DNA of 19,729 nucleotides from Pelagihabitans sp037969055 (GTDB lineage Bacteria; Bacteroidota; Bacteroidia; Flavobacteriales; Flavobacteriaceae): the NCBI GenBank assembly GCA_037969055.1, contig JBBKWR010000186.1, positions 1 to 19,729 on the forward strand, read 5' to 3'. Under the pieces are notes generated by a model. That model made no database searches, had not been told where the DNA came from, and saw nothing but the letters and a program-made list of their open reading frames with translations. The translations under genes and the position numbers were made by a program. Shown in pieces: positions 8,209-16,325 of this stretch. Within the stretch, counting starts at the first letter, position 1. Each line of letters starts with the position of its first letter.

Positions 8209-9195
8209 GCCTTTAGCAGGTTCAAAAAAAGAATATAAGCGCTTCGGATTCTCAAAAAACAATTTCTGATGGGATGCTTCCAATCCCTTGGACTTCAGAA
8301 AATCGGGAATCGTCTCCATCAAATAATTCAATCCCGGGCTGCCGCCATAGCTTTTCCAATAAGCCTTCTTGGCCATGTCCATGCCCAACACTATTTGGTC
8401 GGGATACTCAGGCAAGAGTTGCTCCAATAATTGCAGCGTATAATTGGGTCCATCGTTTTTCCAACGGAAGGCACTGTCGTATTCCAACCTTACACCTAGG
8501 TCCAAAACGGCGCGGTTGTAGTCAATACTTTTTGCCCGATCAACATGGGATAGTACAACATGTTCAAGTTTCGCGCCCAATTTTTCAAAAAGTCGGGCCT
8601 GTTCCAAAGCCTGGCTGCCAAAATTCGTATGTGTCAAAATAGGAGCGCCGGTTTGCAGATGTGTATTGACCACAGCCCTGAAGATCAATTCTTGATGTTT
8701 GGTAAATGGTCCGTCTCCCGTAGCCAACTTGATAAGTCCCGCTTTATGCGGGGTTCTTTTCACAAAAGGGCCTGTGTAATCGAACTCGTCTATCCCTTCT
8801 TCTATATCGGAAATAAAAAGACAGGTCAATTCCTCTTCGGAAGCACTATAACGCCAATGATTTTCAGGATAATATTTTTCCAAATGAATACCCGTAGGCA
8901 CCATAATGTTCACGCCGCTTTTTTGGCTGACCGCTACAGATTTCATAACGTTTCTTCCGCAATTGGCGGGCATTGTATCGACCACGGTTCTTCCTCCGGT
9001 ATCATAGAAACTGGAAAGTTCCCTGGAAATCTTATCGACGTCGTTCAGCAAAAACTCCGGATGTTTGGCCGTGACATAGCTATCCTCTATCACAATGTGC
9101 TCATGTGAATAGGTCAGTCCCATTTCCGAAATTGGCCTGTCGCCTAAAACAGTTCTAAAAAAAATTTGGGGCATAGTCTTCAATTGTTTGCCCAT
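8203..9195 (-). CDS. Phosphotriesterase-family metal-dependent hydrolase (probable lactonase)
   Basis: This 330-residue amidohydrolase-superfamily protein belongs to the phosphotriesterase (COG1735) family. All metal ligands expected for a binuclear site are visible: H31 and H33 (YSHEHI), the carboxylated-lysine candidate K156 (GLIKLAT), H189 (PILTHTN), H217 (VLSHVDR) and D273 (LGMDMAK). Several characterised members of this family are sugar-lactonases, including ones acting on phosphorylated furanose lactones; a lactone made by the oxidoreductases of this operon is a plausible substrate. It is the last gene of the right operon. The ATG at 9195 overlaps the FAD gene by 16 bases; a second ATG at 9174 (MPQIFF) is an alternative. 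True organophosphate hydrolysis is unlikely to be its natural role. Confidence 0.85.
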   Translation of the reverse strand: MGKQLKTMPQIFFRTVLGDRPISEMGLTYSHEHIVIEDSYVTAKHPEFLLNDVDKISRELSSFYDTGGRTVVDTMPANCGRNVMKSVAVSQKSGVNIMVPTGIHLEKYYPENHWRYSASEEELTCLFISDIEEGIDEFDYTGPFVKRTPHKAGLIKLATGDGPFTKHQELIFRAVVNTHLQTGAPILTHTNFGSQALEQARLFEKLGAKLEHVVLSHVDRAKSIDYNRAVLDLGVRLEYDSAFRWKNDGPNYTLQLLEQLLPEYPDQIVLGMDMAKKAYWKSYGGSPGLNYLMETIPDFLKSKGLEASHQKLFFENPKRLYSFFEPAKGS

Positions 9196-10538
9196 CCATC
9201 ACGTGAAGTATCGGCTTCTTTATCGGGCATTTCCAAAATGGCACCCAATTGGATGAGGGAATCCTGTAATTTTTTGATATCTATATTTTTTGCCCCTTGA
9301 TCGGAATCCAAAGAAATTAAGGCGGCCAATCCGGCCGTTTGGCCCATACTCATCGTCTGGGCCATGGAACGGCAAGAGGCATGTGCATCATGGGTTGCCG
9401 AAAAACATCTCCCCACGACCCAGGTGTTCCAACTGTCCTTTGGCACAATGGTGCCATAAGGAACCCCATAGGTTCCTCCGTTGGGAACATACTGCCAATA
9501 CGTCTCTGAACCGCCATTATCCGATTTTCTATGGTCTTCTATGGGTGCCCCACAAAGAAATATTTGATCGTCAAAGGTTTTGGCCGACATACAATCTTCT
9601 TTGGTCAATCGATATTCACCGTAGACCCGTCGGGTTTCCCTAACCCCGATTTGATGGGAGAGTCCGATGATTTTTGCGTTTTGGTACCCCGGTATTTCCG
9701 TTCGAAAGAATTTTTCATATATAAAGGCCTGTCTACGCCCTTCGATTTCGGCTTGGGTAATGCCTTCCAGGTCTAAAGGGTCTAGGTCGACTACTTTTAC
9801 GGCAACGGTGGAGATGCACTTAGGTTGACACATCCCGTGGGCCGAGCCATCCTTTCTTGGGATGGGGTGGGTGCCTTTTTCGTAGGCTTCCGCCATTTTT
9901 TCGTTAAGCATTTTTTTTCCTCCAGCGGCTTCATATTCACCGTGTTCCACGTTCGACATGCGAAAAGTGGTCGTCAAGCTTTGGACGGGTTCGTTTATGC
10001 CGGCTCTTTCATAGGGCATACCGGCCCAATGGCAATAATCGGCATCTCCAGAGGCATCAATAATACGTTTTGCCGTGATCGAAAAAAAACCTGATCCCTT
10101 ATGGAAAAAGATACATTTGGAAGTTTCTCCAACACTTTCAACACCGACCAGGGTCGAATGATAAAAGATTTTGACACCGCTTTGAAGCAATAGGTGGTCC
10201 CAGACTTGTTTCAGCTTTTCTGGATTGTAATTGACTCCGGTACCGGCGCCATAAGTGTTGGGCCGAAGAAAAACATCTCCCGATTTATTGAGTTCGTCCA
10301 CTATGCTATTCGGAACGCCCCCAACTATTTTCTTAGGCGTTTCCGAGGGCGTGAAAAATCCATAGAACGTATCCAACATCTGCGTTGAAGTGCCGCCCGG
10401 AAACCCATAGCGCTCAATAATCGTTACTTTGTGTTTGCCTTGGGATGCGGCTATAGCTGCCGTCGACCCCGCACTACCACTGCCTATGATGAGAATATCG
10501 GTTTTGTACGATTTTGCTATGGTAGCATTAAAGGTCAT
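9180..10538 (-). CDS. FAD-dependent oxidoreductase (FAD_oxidored family)
   Basis: This 452-residue flavoprotein has an N-terminal Rossmann dinucleotide-binding motif (DILIIGSGSAGS; glycines 19, 21 and 24) and an acidic residue E42 (TIIERYGFPGG) to bind the adenosine ribose. A typical C-terminal flavin-contact region follows (NTWVVGRCFSATHDAHASC, then SMGQTAGLAALISL). The length fits the FAD_oxidored (pfam12831-type) family, whose members are often found in carbohydrate-use clusters without a defined substrate. No signal peptide is visible, so it is probably cytoplasmic. Its start overlaps the stop of the SIS gene by four bases (ATGA), and its end overlaps the hydrolase gene, indicating tight co-translation. 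The oxidised substrate is unknown. Confidence 0.85.
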   Translation of the reverse strand: MTFNATIAKSYKTDILIIGSGSAGSTAAIAASQGKHKVTIIERYGFPGGTSTQMLDTFYGFFTPSETPKKIVGGVPNSIVDELNKSGDVFLRPNTYGAGTGVNYNPEKLKQVWDHLLLQSGVKIFYHSTLVGVESVGETSKCIFFHKGSGFFSITAKRIIDASGDADYCHWAGMPYERAGINEPVQSLTTTFRMSNVEHGEYEAAGGKKMLNEKMAEAYEKGTHPIPRKDGSAHGMCQPKCISTVAVKVVDLDPLDLEGITQAEIEGRRQAFIYEKFFRTEIPGYQNAKIIGLSHQIGVRETRRVYGEYRLTKEDCMSAKTFDDQIFLCGAPIEDHRKSDNGGSETYWQYVPNGGTYGVPYGTIVPKDSWNTWVVGRCFSATHDAHASCRSMAQTMSMGQTAGLAALISLDSDQGAKNIDIKKLQDSLIQLGAILEMPDKEADTSRDGWANN

Positions 10539-11329
10539 TCGTATTCTTTTCGAGGTCCGACATTCTCATACAATTTTGCCATTAAATGGGCATGTTCATC
10601 ATAGGCCGATTCGAACAAATCGACCGCTCGTTGTTCGCCAATGATTTTACCGCTACTTAAGACTTTAGGAGATTTCCCATTTTCAAGCAGAATTTTGGCA
10701 ACCTCTGCCTTTAGGCAGTTGATAAGGAGTACGCCGCCTAAGGTTGAGCCCGGCGCTACTGGGGAATCGAGTCCGTCAAGATACAGCATCGCATCACCCA
10801 AAGGTGCCCCCGTATCTAAAACATAATCGGCAAAATCTATGAGCTTTTTTCCATCCGCTTTTTTAGAGGTGCTACCTTCTAAATGCAAACTACTCACCAG
10901 GGCAACCACTTTGACATTGCGTTTTTGAAATTCCTCGGCCATTTCAATCGGCACTATATTACAGCCGCTGGAGGAGATAATCAACGCCGTGTCTTGTGGA
11001 CTCGTATCAAAATTTCTAAGGATACGTGCTGCAAGCCCCGACACATTTTCCAAGAACATGGCCTGTCGCTGTCCATTGGCACCTACCACTAAATTATGGA
11101 AGGAAAGCGATAATTCTACGATTGGATTGAACCCAGGAAACGAGCCATAACGCGGCCACATTTCCTCGACCATCATTCGGCTATGGCCCGACCCGAAAAG
11201 ATGTACCATGCGGCCGGCCAAGATAGATCGGGCGAACAGTTGCGCAACTTCCTGTATGTTCGATTCTTGTTTTGCTATCGTAGCAATGATTTCTTTTCCT
11301 TTTGACAAATACTGTTGTGTTAAGCTCAT
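10535..11329 (-). CDS. SIS-domain protein, sugar isomerase/sugar-phosphate-binding type
   Basis: This 264-residue protein has a sugar isomerase (SIS) domain of the UPF0309/SIS_2 kind. The phosphosugar-binding elements are LFGSGHSRMM (44-53) and ALIISSSGCN (115-124), with EFQKRNVKVVALVSS before the next strand. Such proteins isomerise, or merely bind, phosphorylated sugars or amino sugars. The reading frame extends to a TTG at 11368, but the ATG at 11329, one base after the ROK stop codon, is the natural operon start and gives MSLTQQYLSKGKE. The neighbouring ROK kinase suggests that the two act in sequence on a phosphorylated sugar. Substrate not determined. Confidence 0.82.
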   Translation of the reverse strand: MSLTQQYLSKGKEIIATIAKQESNIQEVAQLFARSILAGRMVHLFGSGHSRMMVEEMWPRYGSFPGFNPIVELSLSFHNLVVGANGQRQAMFLENVSGLAARILRNFDTSPQDTALIISSSGCNIVPIEMAEEFQKRNVKVVALVSSLHLEGSTSKKADGKKLIDFADYVLDTGAPLGDAMLYLDGLDSPVAPGSTLGGVLLINCLKAEVAKILLENGKSPKVLSSGKIIGEQRAVDLFESAYDEHAHLMAKLYENVGPRKEYE

Positions 11330-11330
11330 T

Positions 11331-12242
11331 TTATCGTTGATTGTTTTTGGCGAAGAATGCCGCGCCAATGGCTCCGGCGTACCCTCCTAATTTCGCTTTT
11401 GTAATTTTTATTTGATAACCTCCGGGACGCCATTCATAATCGAACATAAATTTTTTCAAGGGTTCGAAAAGAGAATTGCCCGCTCCGGACGTAATGCCTC
11501 CTCCCAAGATGATGAGTTCTGGGGAGAGAATGTTGTTCAACGAAGCCAAGGCCACAGCTAATTTTTGAACGGATTCCAACCACCATGTTGTGGCTTTGGG
11601 GTCCCCGTTTTTATAGGCATCGACCAACTCCTGAACGCTGTTGAACTTTCCTTCGGTCCTTTCGGAAACCGAAAAATTCCCTACGGCATGTTCCAAACTT
11701 CCGGGCATTTTGGTCATGGTAGGCACGCCATGAAGATTAACGGTAATATGGCCGACATGGCCTGCCCGTTGCAAATTGCCCTGATATAGTTTTCCGCCGA
11801 TGATGATCCCTCCCCCCACCCCGGTGCCCAAGGTAAGCATCAATAGATTTTGAATACCCTCGGCATGGTAAAAGGACTCATATTCCGCCAAACAGGCCGA
11901 ATGTCCGTCATTGAGAACCTTAATGTCTCTTTCGAGTGCTTGGGACCAATTAAAATTTTCGATGCCTTGCAGCCTTTCGGGCATATGTAAGGTCATTTTG
12001 TTTTCGGAATCAACGAGGCCGGGAGCGGAAATGCCACATACCAATGCACCGGGATTTGATTTGGCGTACCGTCCTGACTTCTCTTCAATTATAGTAAGGA
12101 TTTTTTTCTTCCAAAGCTCATTTTCCGAGACAGTGTCTTCGGTCAACACTTCGCTTTGTTCTAGGATCGTTCCTTTATCATCTAGAATGACAGTCTTGAT
12201 TTTTGTGCCCCCGATGTCTATTCCCAGATAGTGCTTTTTCAT
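11331..12242 (-). CDS. ROK family sugar kinase lacking the zinc-site cysteines
   Basis: This 303-residue cytoplasmic kinase belongs to the ROK (repressor, ORF, kinase) family and would phosphorylate a hexose or N-acyl-amino sugar with ATP. The phosphate-binding LGIDIGGTKIK (6-16), the catalytic Asp D112 (VLNDGHSA) and GTGVGGGIIIGG (139-150) are clear, as is GHVGHITV (161-168) with the usual His. The following segment normally carries CxCGxxGCxE, but here it reads GVPTMTKMPGSLE: T175, T177 and S182 replace the three cysteines, so structural zinc is not expected. No helix-turn-helix precedes it, so it is a kinase and not a repressor. It sits 9 bases after the SDR gene and 1 base before the SIS gene. 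Confidence 0.88.
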   Translation of the reverse strand: MKKHYLGIDIGGTKIKTVILDDKGTILEQSEVLTEDTVSENELWKKKILTIIEEKSGRYAKSNPGALVCGISAPGLVDSENKMTLHMPERLQGIENFNWSQALERDIKVLNDGHSACLAEYESFYHAEGIQNLLMLTLGTGVGGGIIIGGKLYQGNLQRAGHVGHITVNLHGVPTMTKMPGSLEHAVGNFSVSERTEGKFNSVQELVDAYKNGDPKATTWWLESVQKLAVALASLNNILSPELIILGGGITSGAGNSLFEPLKKFMFDYEWRPGGYQIKITKAKLGGYAGAIGAAFFAKNNQR

Positions 12243-12251
12243 GTCCGACCG

Positions 12252-13037
12252 TTATTGATATTGCCCTTCGCTCAACGCCCATCCACCGTCTACCGCCAAA
12301 ACCTGGCCCGTAATAAATTTGGAATCCGGGTGTAAAAACATCAGTACCGCACTGTTGATATCTTCGGATGCCCCAGGACGGCCACCATCCAAGGGTTGTT
12401 TGGTCTTTAAAAAGGTTAGGATTTCTTTATCTTCGGCGGCCCGTTTGGCCATGGGCGTAACAAATAGACTTGGCGCAATCACATTTACACGGATGTTATG
12501 TTCGGCATAATAGGCGGCAATGGATTTTGAAAAACCAATAATTGCCGATTTTGCAGCGGCATAGGCATGGGTCACAAAATATTTGGGGGATGGCGAGTAG
12601 CCCAATACCGATCCCATATTTAAAATGACCCCTTCTTTTTTATGTTCCAAAAAATAATTGACCATTGCCTGGTTCGATAGCATCATGGAAGTAAGGTTGA
12701 GTTCCATGGTCTTGTTCCAACCTTCCAATGTGATTTTATCCAATGCGCCGTCGCCCCATTTACGCCCACTTCCGCCGGCGACATGAAACAGTCCGGTGAT
12801 ATTGTGAAAAGTATCATGGGCCATTTTTATGGCGATTTTGGCCGTCTCTGGGTCAGTGGCGTCACCACTGATGGAAATACTTTCGTGGCCCAATATTTCC
12901 TTGGCCTTTTTACAGCTTTCAGGATTTCTACCCACGACGATCACATTGGCGCCCCTTTTTTTTAATGCGATTGCGGCGGAGAGTCCCATACCTGTCGTAC
13001 CTCCCATGATGATATATGTAGTATTATTAAAATCCAT
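12252..13037 (-). CDS. Short-chain dehydrogenase/reductase (SDR)
   Basis: This 261-residue classical SDR is an NAD(P)-dependent dehydrogenase or reductase acting on a hydroxyl/carbonyl group. The nucleotide-binding glycine motif is GGTTGMG (12-18), with the usual first TG slightly altered. N114 (MELNLTS), S143 (LNMGSVLG), Y159 and K163 (YAAAKSA) complete the catalytic tetrad. The C-terminal VLAVDGGWAL is typical. There is an 84-base gap to the upstream Gfo/Idh gene, the largest inside this operon, without a visible terminator or operator. In context it probably oxidises or reduces a sugar or sugar-acid intermediate. Substrate unknown. Confidence 0.9.
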   Translation of the reverse strand: MDFNNTTYIIMGGTTGMGLSAAIALKKRGANVIVVGRNPESCKKAKEILGHESISISGDATDPETAKIAIKMAHDTFHNITGLFHVAGGSGRKWGDGALDKITLEGWNKTMELNLTSMMLSNQAMVNYFLEHKKEGVILNMGSVLGYSPSPKYFVTHAYAAAKSAIIGFSKSIAAYYAEHNIRVNVIAPSLFVTPMAKRAAEDKEILTFLKTKQPLDGGRPGASEDINSAVLMFLHPDSKFITGQVLAVDGGWALSEGQYQ

Positions 13038-13121
13038 AGTCTTTAAGTTGCATACGATCTGTCACATAAGCCGTGCGGGCTGCGGGTATCGAATGTTCCG
13101 CAAATAGGCATTGCAATTCTT

Positions 13122-14321
13122 TTATTCGGCCCGGGTTACTTTTTGGGAAACTTCCCCTGTTGTTTTATGCTTTAGTATAAGAGTAATATCGCCGTTGGGC
13201 AAAATTTCCTTTTTGATTAAATAATGGTCATCATCATGGGAAGTCCATTGCTTTTGATTGTCTTCGGGTTCATCGCCCCGCCAATCTTCCAAGATAATTG
13301 CCTCCCAAGTTTTGGTTTCTGCAGATTTGAAGGCCGCATCGAGGATGGCGTTGACCACATAGCCGTCGTAAAATGTTTCCAATGGGGCACGATTTTCCTC
13401 GATGGCCGTGAACATATCGGTAAACATGTGTGGATAACCTAGTTCGTGGGCCTCATCACCAACAGGAAACAACCAGCCCGTGTTCGATTCCGCTTTTTCG
13501 GCCACATAGCCATCACCGCCTTTTCCCGTGGTGAACATTTCAAAACCGGTACGCAGAAAACTATTGACCCAAATGGTGCCTTCGGTACCCATAACCTCGT
13601 CGCGGAGGTCCATTCCCCCTCTAAATGTCCAACTTACCTCAAACTGGCCAATGGCCCCATTAGCATACTTTACGAGTCCGATGGCGTGGTCCTCGGCATC
13701 GATTGGATGTACTTGTGTATCTGCCCAGCACATCACTTCTATTGGCTTTGTATTCTTGCCGATAAAGTTGCGGCTTATTTCTACACAGTGACAGCCAAGG
13801 TCGATAATGGCGCCACCACCAGATTTTTCCTTATCCCAAAACCAATCACTATGGGGCCCTGGATGTGTCTCGCGCGACTTTGCCCATAGTACACGACCGA
13901 TATCGCCCCGTTTTACACTCTCCATTGATTTTAGGAATTTGGGCGTATAACAAAGGTCTTCCAGATAACCTCCAAAGATCCCGGCTTGTTCTACCGCGTC
14001 GAGCATGCGTTTCGCCTCCTTCGCGTTCCGCCCCAGAGGTTTTGTGCAGATGACGTGTTTTTTGGCTTTTGCACAGGCAAAAACCGCAGGCTCATGTAGA
14101 TGATTCGGGAGGGAAATCAAGACCACATCGACCTCTGGGTGGGCGATAGCGTCTTCCATAGACGTGCAATAATGCGGCAATCCATAATCTTTGGCGAAAC
14201 GTTTGGCATTTTCTTCATTTCTTGAATAGACCATGACGACCTGGTCTTTGCGTCTTTGGGCGTGCAGTGTTTCGGCATAGAAGCGGGCGATAAAGCCCGA
14301 GCCCAGCATGGCGATTTTCAT
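13122..14321 (-). CDS. Gfo/Idh/MocA family oxidoreductase
   Basis: This 399-residue NAD(P)-dependent oxidoreductase belongs to the glucose-fructose oxidoreductase/inositol dehydrogenase family. The N-terminal Rossmann motif is AMLGSGFIARF (4-14). K94-P95 (CTKPLG, the family EKP motif with Thr for Glu) and the GGGAIIDLGCHCVEI segment, with D174 and H178, supply the catalytic Lys/Asp/His set. The protein is somewhat longer than usual at the C-terminus, ending in a polar tail of about 50 residues. There is no Tat signal, so it acts in the cytoplasm. It follows the Tat TIM-barrel gene by 34 bases. It likely oxidises a sugar C-OH, giving a keto sugar or a lactone for the downstream hydrolases. Confidence 0.9.
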   Translation of the reverse strand: MKIAMLGSGFIARFYAETLHAQRRKDQVVMVYSRNEENAKRFAKDYGLPHYCTSMEDAIAHPEVDVVLISLPNHLHEPAVFACAKAKKHVICTKPLGRNAKEAKRMLDAVEQAGIFGGYLEDLCYTPKFLKSMESVKRGDIGRVLWAKSRETHPGPHSDWFWDKEKSGGGAIIDLGCHCVEISRNFIGKNTKPIEVMCWADTQVHPIDAEDHAIGLVKYANGAIGQFEVSWTFRGGMDLRDEVMGTEGTIWVNSFLRTGFEMFTTGKGGDGYVAEKAESNTGWLFPVGDEAHELGYPHMFTDMFTAIEENRAPLETFYDGYVVNAILDAAFKSAETKTWEAIILEDWRGDEPEDNQKQWTSHDDDHYLIKKEILPNGDITLILKHKTTGEVSQKVTRAE

Positions 14322-14355
14322 ATGATATTATTTAGTCGAATTATATTTCAATGTA

Positions 14356-15291
14356 CTACCATCCAAAGGTATTCTTAACGAACTGCCGGCTCATTTTCCA
14401 ATCTTCCCTTAATTCGTTCTTTGGCGTGAAATCGTTGGGAAAGGCTAATTCTATTGCCGCTTGGCCTTTGAAATTTTGAGCCTTCAAAGCGGCGGCGATG
14501 GGTTCGAAATCGGTATCGCCCTCCCCAACATATTCAGACCAGGTTCCGTCTTTGTATTGATCCCGGATATGGAGATATACGATTTGTTTCCCGTAAATAT
14601 TGATGAATTCTACGGGATCAATACCAGCACGAATCAACCAATTCAGATCAGGGCCTAATTTGAAATCGGGAATGCGGGCAAGGGTTCCTTTCAAATCGTG
14701 CATATCGTTTTCCACTTCATACGTATGGTTGTGAAGGTTGGCTTCAATGTCATTGTCCTCACAAATACTTCTTATTTTTTTAAGTAGTTCGGCTTGGGCG
14801 TCAAGTTCCTTTTCCGTTTTGAGTCCGTCTTTACTTCCTACCGAAATTCCGAAGGTCTTTCCGCCTACCCGGCTTAATCTTGGAATTACGATACCAATAT
14901 CCTCTAAAATGGATTGGTGTTGGTCTACATCCCACATCCTAAAACCCACGCCATAAGAAGACCCGGAAACCGGCAGGCGATACTTTTTGATGAGTTGGTT
15001 AAGCCGTTCCACTGAATCGTCATGGCGTAACTGACCTTCCATAATTTCCAAGCCCTCGATGCCAGCATAACTGAGGTCTGAAAAGACGGTGTCTAAAACT
15101 GGGGTCGCGTCCCAATTCGGTGGGAACTTGCTGGCATAGACCCACAGATGTGCATTAACCGGAATATTCTTTGACATGTGTTCCGTGACGCTTGAAGACA
15201 TCAATTGGTCTGGGGCCATTAGGGTTCCAAATGCTACTAGGCCAGCGTTTTTGATAAAATTCCTTCTACCTAAATTAGTTTTGATTTTCAT
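14356..15291 (-). CDS. Tat-exported sugar isomerase/epimerase-like TIM barrel
   Basis: This 311-residue protein is a second xylose-isomerase-like TIM barrel and the first gene of the right operon. A twin-arginine motif (GRRNFIK, 8-14) is followed by a hydrophobic segment, predicting export; no clean AxA cleavage site is visible. Probable active-site residues are H187, H189 and E192 (NLHNHTYE), D215 (LGPDLNW), H241 (YLHIRDQ) and E281 (AIELAF). It is clearly different in sequence from the partner at 1533, so it is not a recent duplicate. Its promoter region carries the regulator's palindrome 86 bases upstream of the ATG. Likely role: periplasmic isomerisation or epimerisation of the substrate before uptake. 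Substrate unknown. Confidence 0.85.
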   Translation of the reverse strand: MKIKTNLGRRNFIKNAGLVAFGTLMAPDQLMSSSVTEHMSKNIPVNAHLWVYASKFPPNWDATPVLDTVFSDLSYAGIEGLEIMEGQLRHDDSVERLNQLIKKYRLPVSGSSYGVGFRMWDVDQHQSILEDIGIVIPRLSRVGGKTFGISVGSKDGLKTEKELDAQAELLKKIRSICEDNDIEANLHNHTYEVENDMHDLKGTLARIPDFKLGPDLNWLIRAGIDPVEFINIYGKQIVYLHIRDQYKDGTWSEYVGEGDTDFEPIAAALKAQNFKGQAAIELAFPNDFTPKNELREDWKMSRQFVKNTFGW

Positions 15292-15360
15292 TGGAATGCG
15301 GGTTTCTCTTCAACAGTGCTCAACACCATCATTTCGATATTAAGAATGTAAGCACATAAG

Positions 15361-15391
15361 TAAAAATAGAGATTTTAACTTGTATGTACAA
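15361..15391 (-). promoter_or_regulatory. Promoter of right operon
   Basis: On the minus strand, TTG (complement of 15389-15391) lies exactly 20 bases before TATTTTTA (complement of 15361-15368), which matches five of six positions of TAnnTTTG. The geometry is the same as at the two other operator-linked promoters. The leader to the ATG at 15291 would be about 60 bases. Confidence 0.55.
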
Positions 15392-15394
15392 GTT
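15377..15394. promoter_or_regulatory. GntR/UTRA operator 2 (right operon)
   Basis: AACTTGTATGTACAAGTT contains the same 16-mer as 7415-7430, here with arms extended by one base on each side (8-bp arms around TG). It covers the -33 element of the right-operon promoter. An exact 16-base match 8 kb away, at the only other promoter of the same functional cluster, is strong evidence that both are targets of the regulator encoded between the operons. Confidence 0.75.
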
Positions 15395-15399
15395 GTAGG

Positions 15400-15634
15400 T
15401 TTCAATTTTTGTTGTGATTAGCGAATAAGACACTTTCTGGGCTTGGTCGAAAGGGAGGAAGTAATCAGTACTATCGCAAATGTCTTTCCCACAAATATAT
15501 CTGACTTTCTAGTTGGCATTCCAATTAAGGAAACGGGGGATTGTTACAATGTGGCCAATTTCAAGCGGAAATATTTATAGGAAGGTGGTTATCCCATTTT
15601 TCTCTAAACATAGGAAGTAAGAATATTTATTATT
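15400..15634. other. Non-coding stretch upstream of right operon
   Basis: I see no gene, RNA or repeat here. The sequence is AT-rich and interrupted by stops in all frames. It lies between the operator region and the first decayed coding remnant. Confidence 0.4.
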
Positions 15635-16070
15635 TTACTGCAACTTGAACGAATATTGGAGTTCACTACCAATAGCTTCCCAAAAATGTTTCGTTTTATC
15701 GTATAATCCAAATTTTGAGATTTTATCATTCTTAAGTAGTTCTTCCTCGTCTATCCCTTTGATGGGTATGCGTTATTAAAAAAACAAATCCGCTGTTTTT
15801 AAATCGAACCCTAGGTTAATTTGTACCATAAGTGGCCATATATTTCCGTTGACCTCCGTGTCAAAATAATACTGGAGAGCTAGGAAGAAAAGCAGATGGA
15901 AATTTTTCTTAAACTTTCGTTAAATGCCCCAAGTTGGTCCAATTTCTAAAATCAAAATCGGATGTCCGTTCAATATTTTCTGCTATCGAGTTTCCCCAGG
16001 TTATAAATCTTAAGGAAATGAAATTTCCGGAATTGTTGTCGGTTCTCCTATTTTTTGGTCGTTCGTTTAG
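15635..16070 (-). pseudogene. Decayed coding remnant(s), unrecognised
   Basis: Two minus-strand segments have protein-like composition but no start codon and lie in different frames. The first (16070-15909, 53 residues) contains GNFISLRFITWGNSIAENI and FDFRNWTNLGHL. The second (15772-15635, 45 residues) starts RIPIKGIDEEELLKNDKISK and ends ELQYSFKLQ before a TAA, and looks like a natural C-terminus. Between them all frames carry stops. They could be one gene broken by frameshifts or two neighbouring remnants. I do not recognise the family. The conclusion that this is decayed coding DNA rests only on composition and on the convincing C-terminal end. Confidence 0.4.
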
Positions 16071-16186
16071 TTAGGTTAAAAAACCATAAATGAGATTTCT
16101 AGTCAAAATTTTAATTGATTTATTCATGATCTGAATAGATTTAGTTTTATGTTTTTAATAAATATTATAGCCATTGTTGAACCAAA

Positions 16187-16235
16187 CCTAAAGGTAGCTT
16201 CAACGGGGTATTGCCCACTGTTCACTACCTTTAGG
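16187..16235. repeat. Perfect 11-bp inverted repeat (long hairpin)
   Basis: CCTAAAGGTAG at 16187-16197 is exactly complementary to CTACCTTTAGG at 16225-16235, with a 27-base loop that itself contains GGG/CCC. No U-run follows, so it is not a standard terminator. It could be a mobile-element remnant end or a structured RNA. Confidence 0.5.
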
Positions 16236-16325
16236 ATAAGGCTGGTGTACAACATAGGAATATTGTCATTGATTAGATACCCTTATTGTAGACTACCAAG
16301 TTAATTTTTAAAAAAAAATTAGCAC

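Noticed and set aside
11330..11368. TTG at 11368 as start of the SIS gene
   Set aside because: It would overlap the ROK gene by 38 bases; the ATG at 11329, one base after the ROK stop, is the better start.
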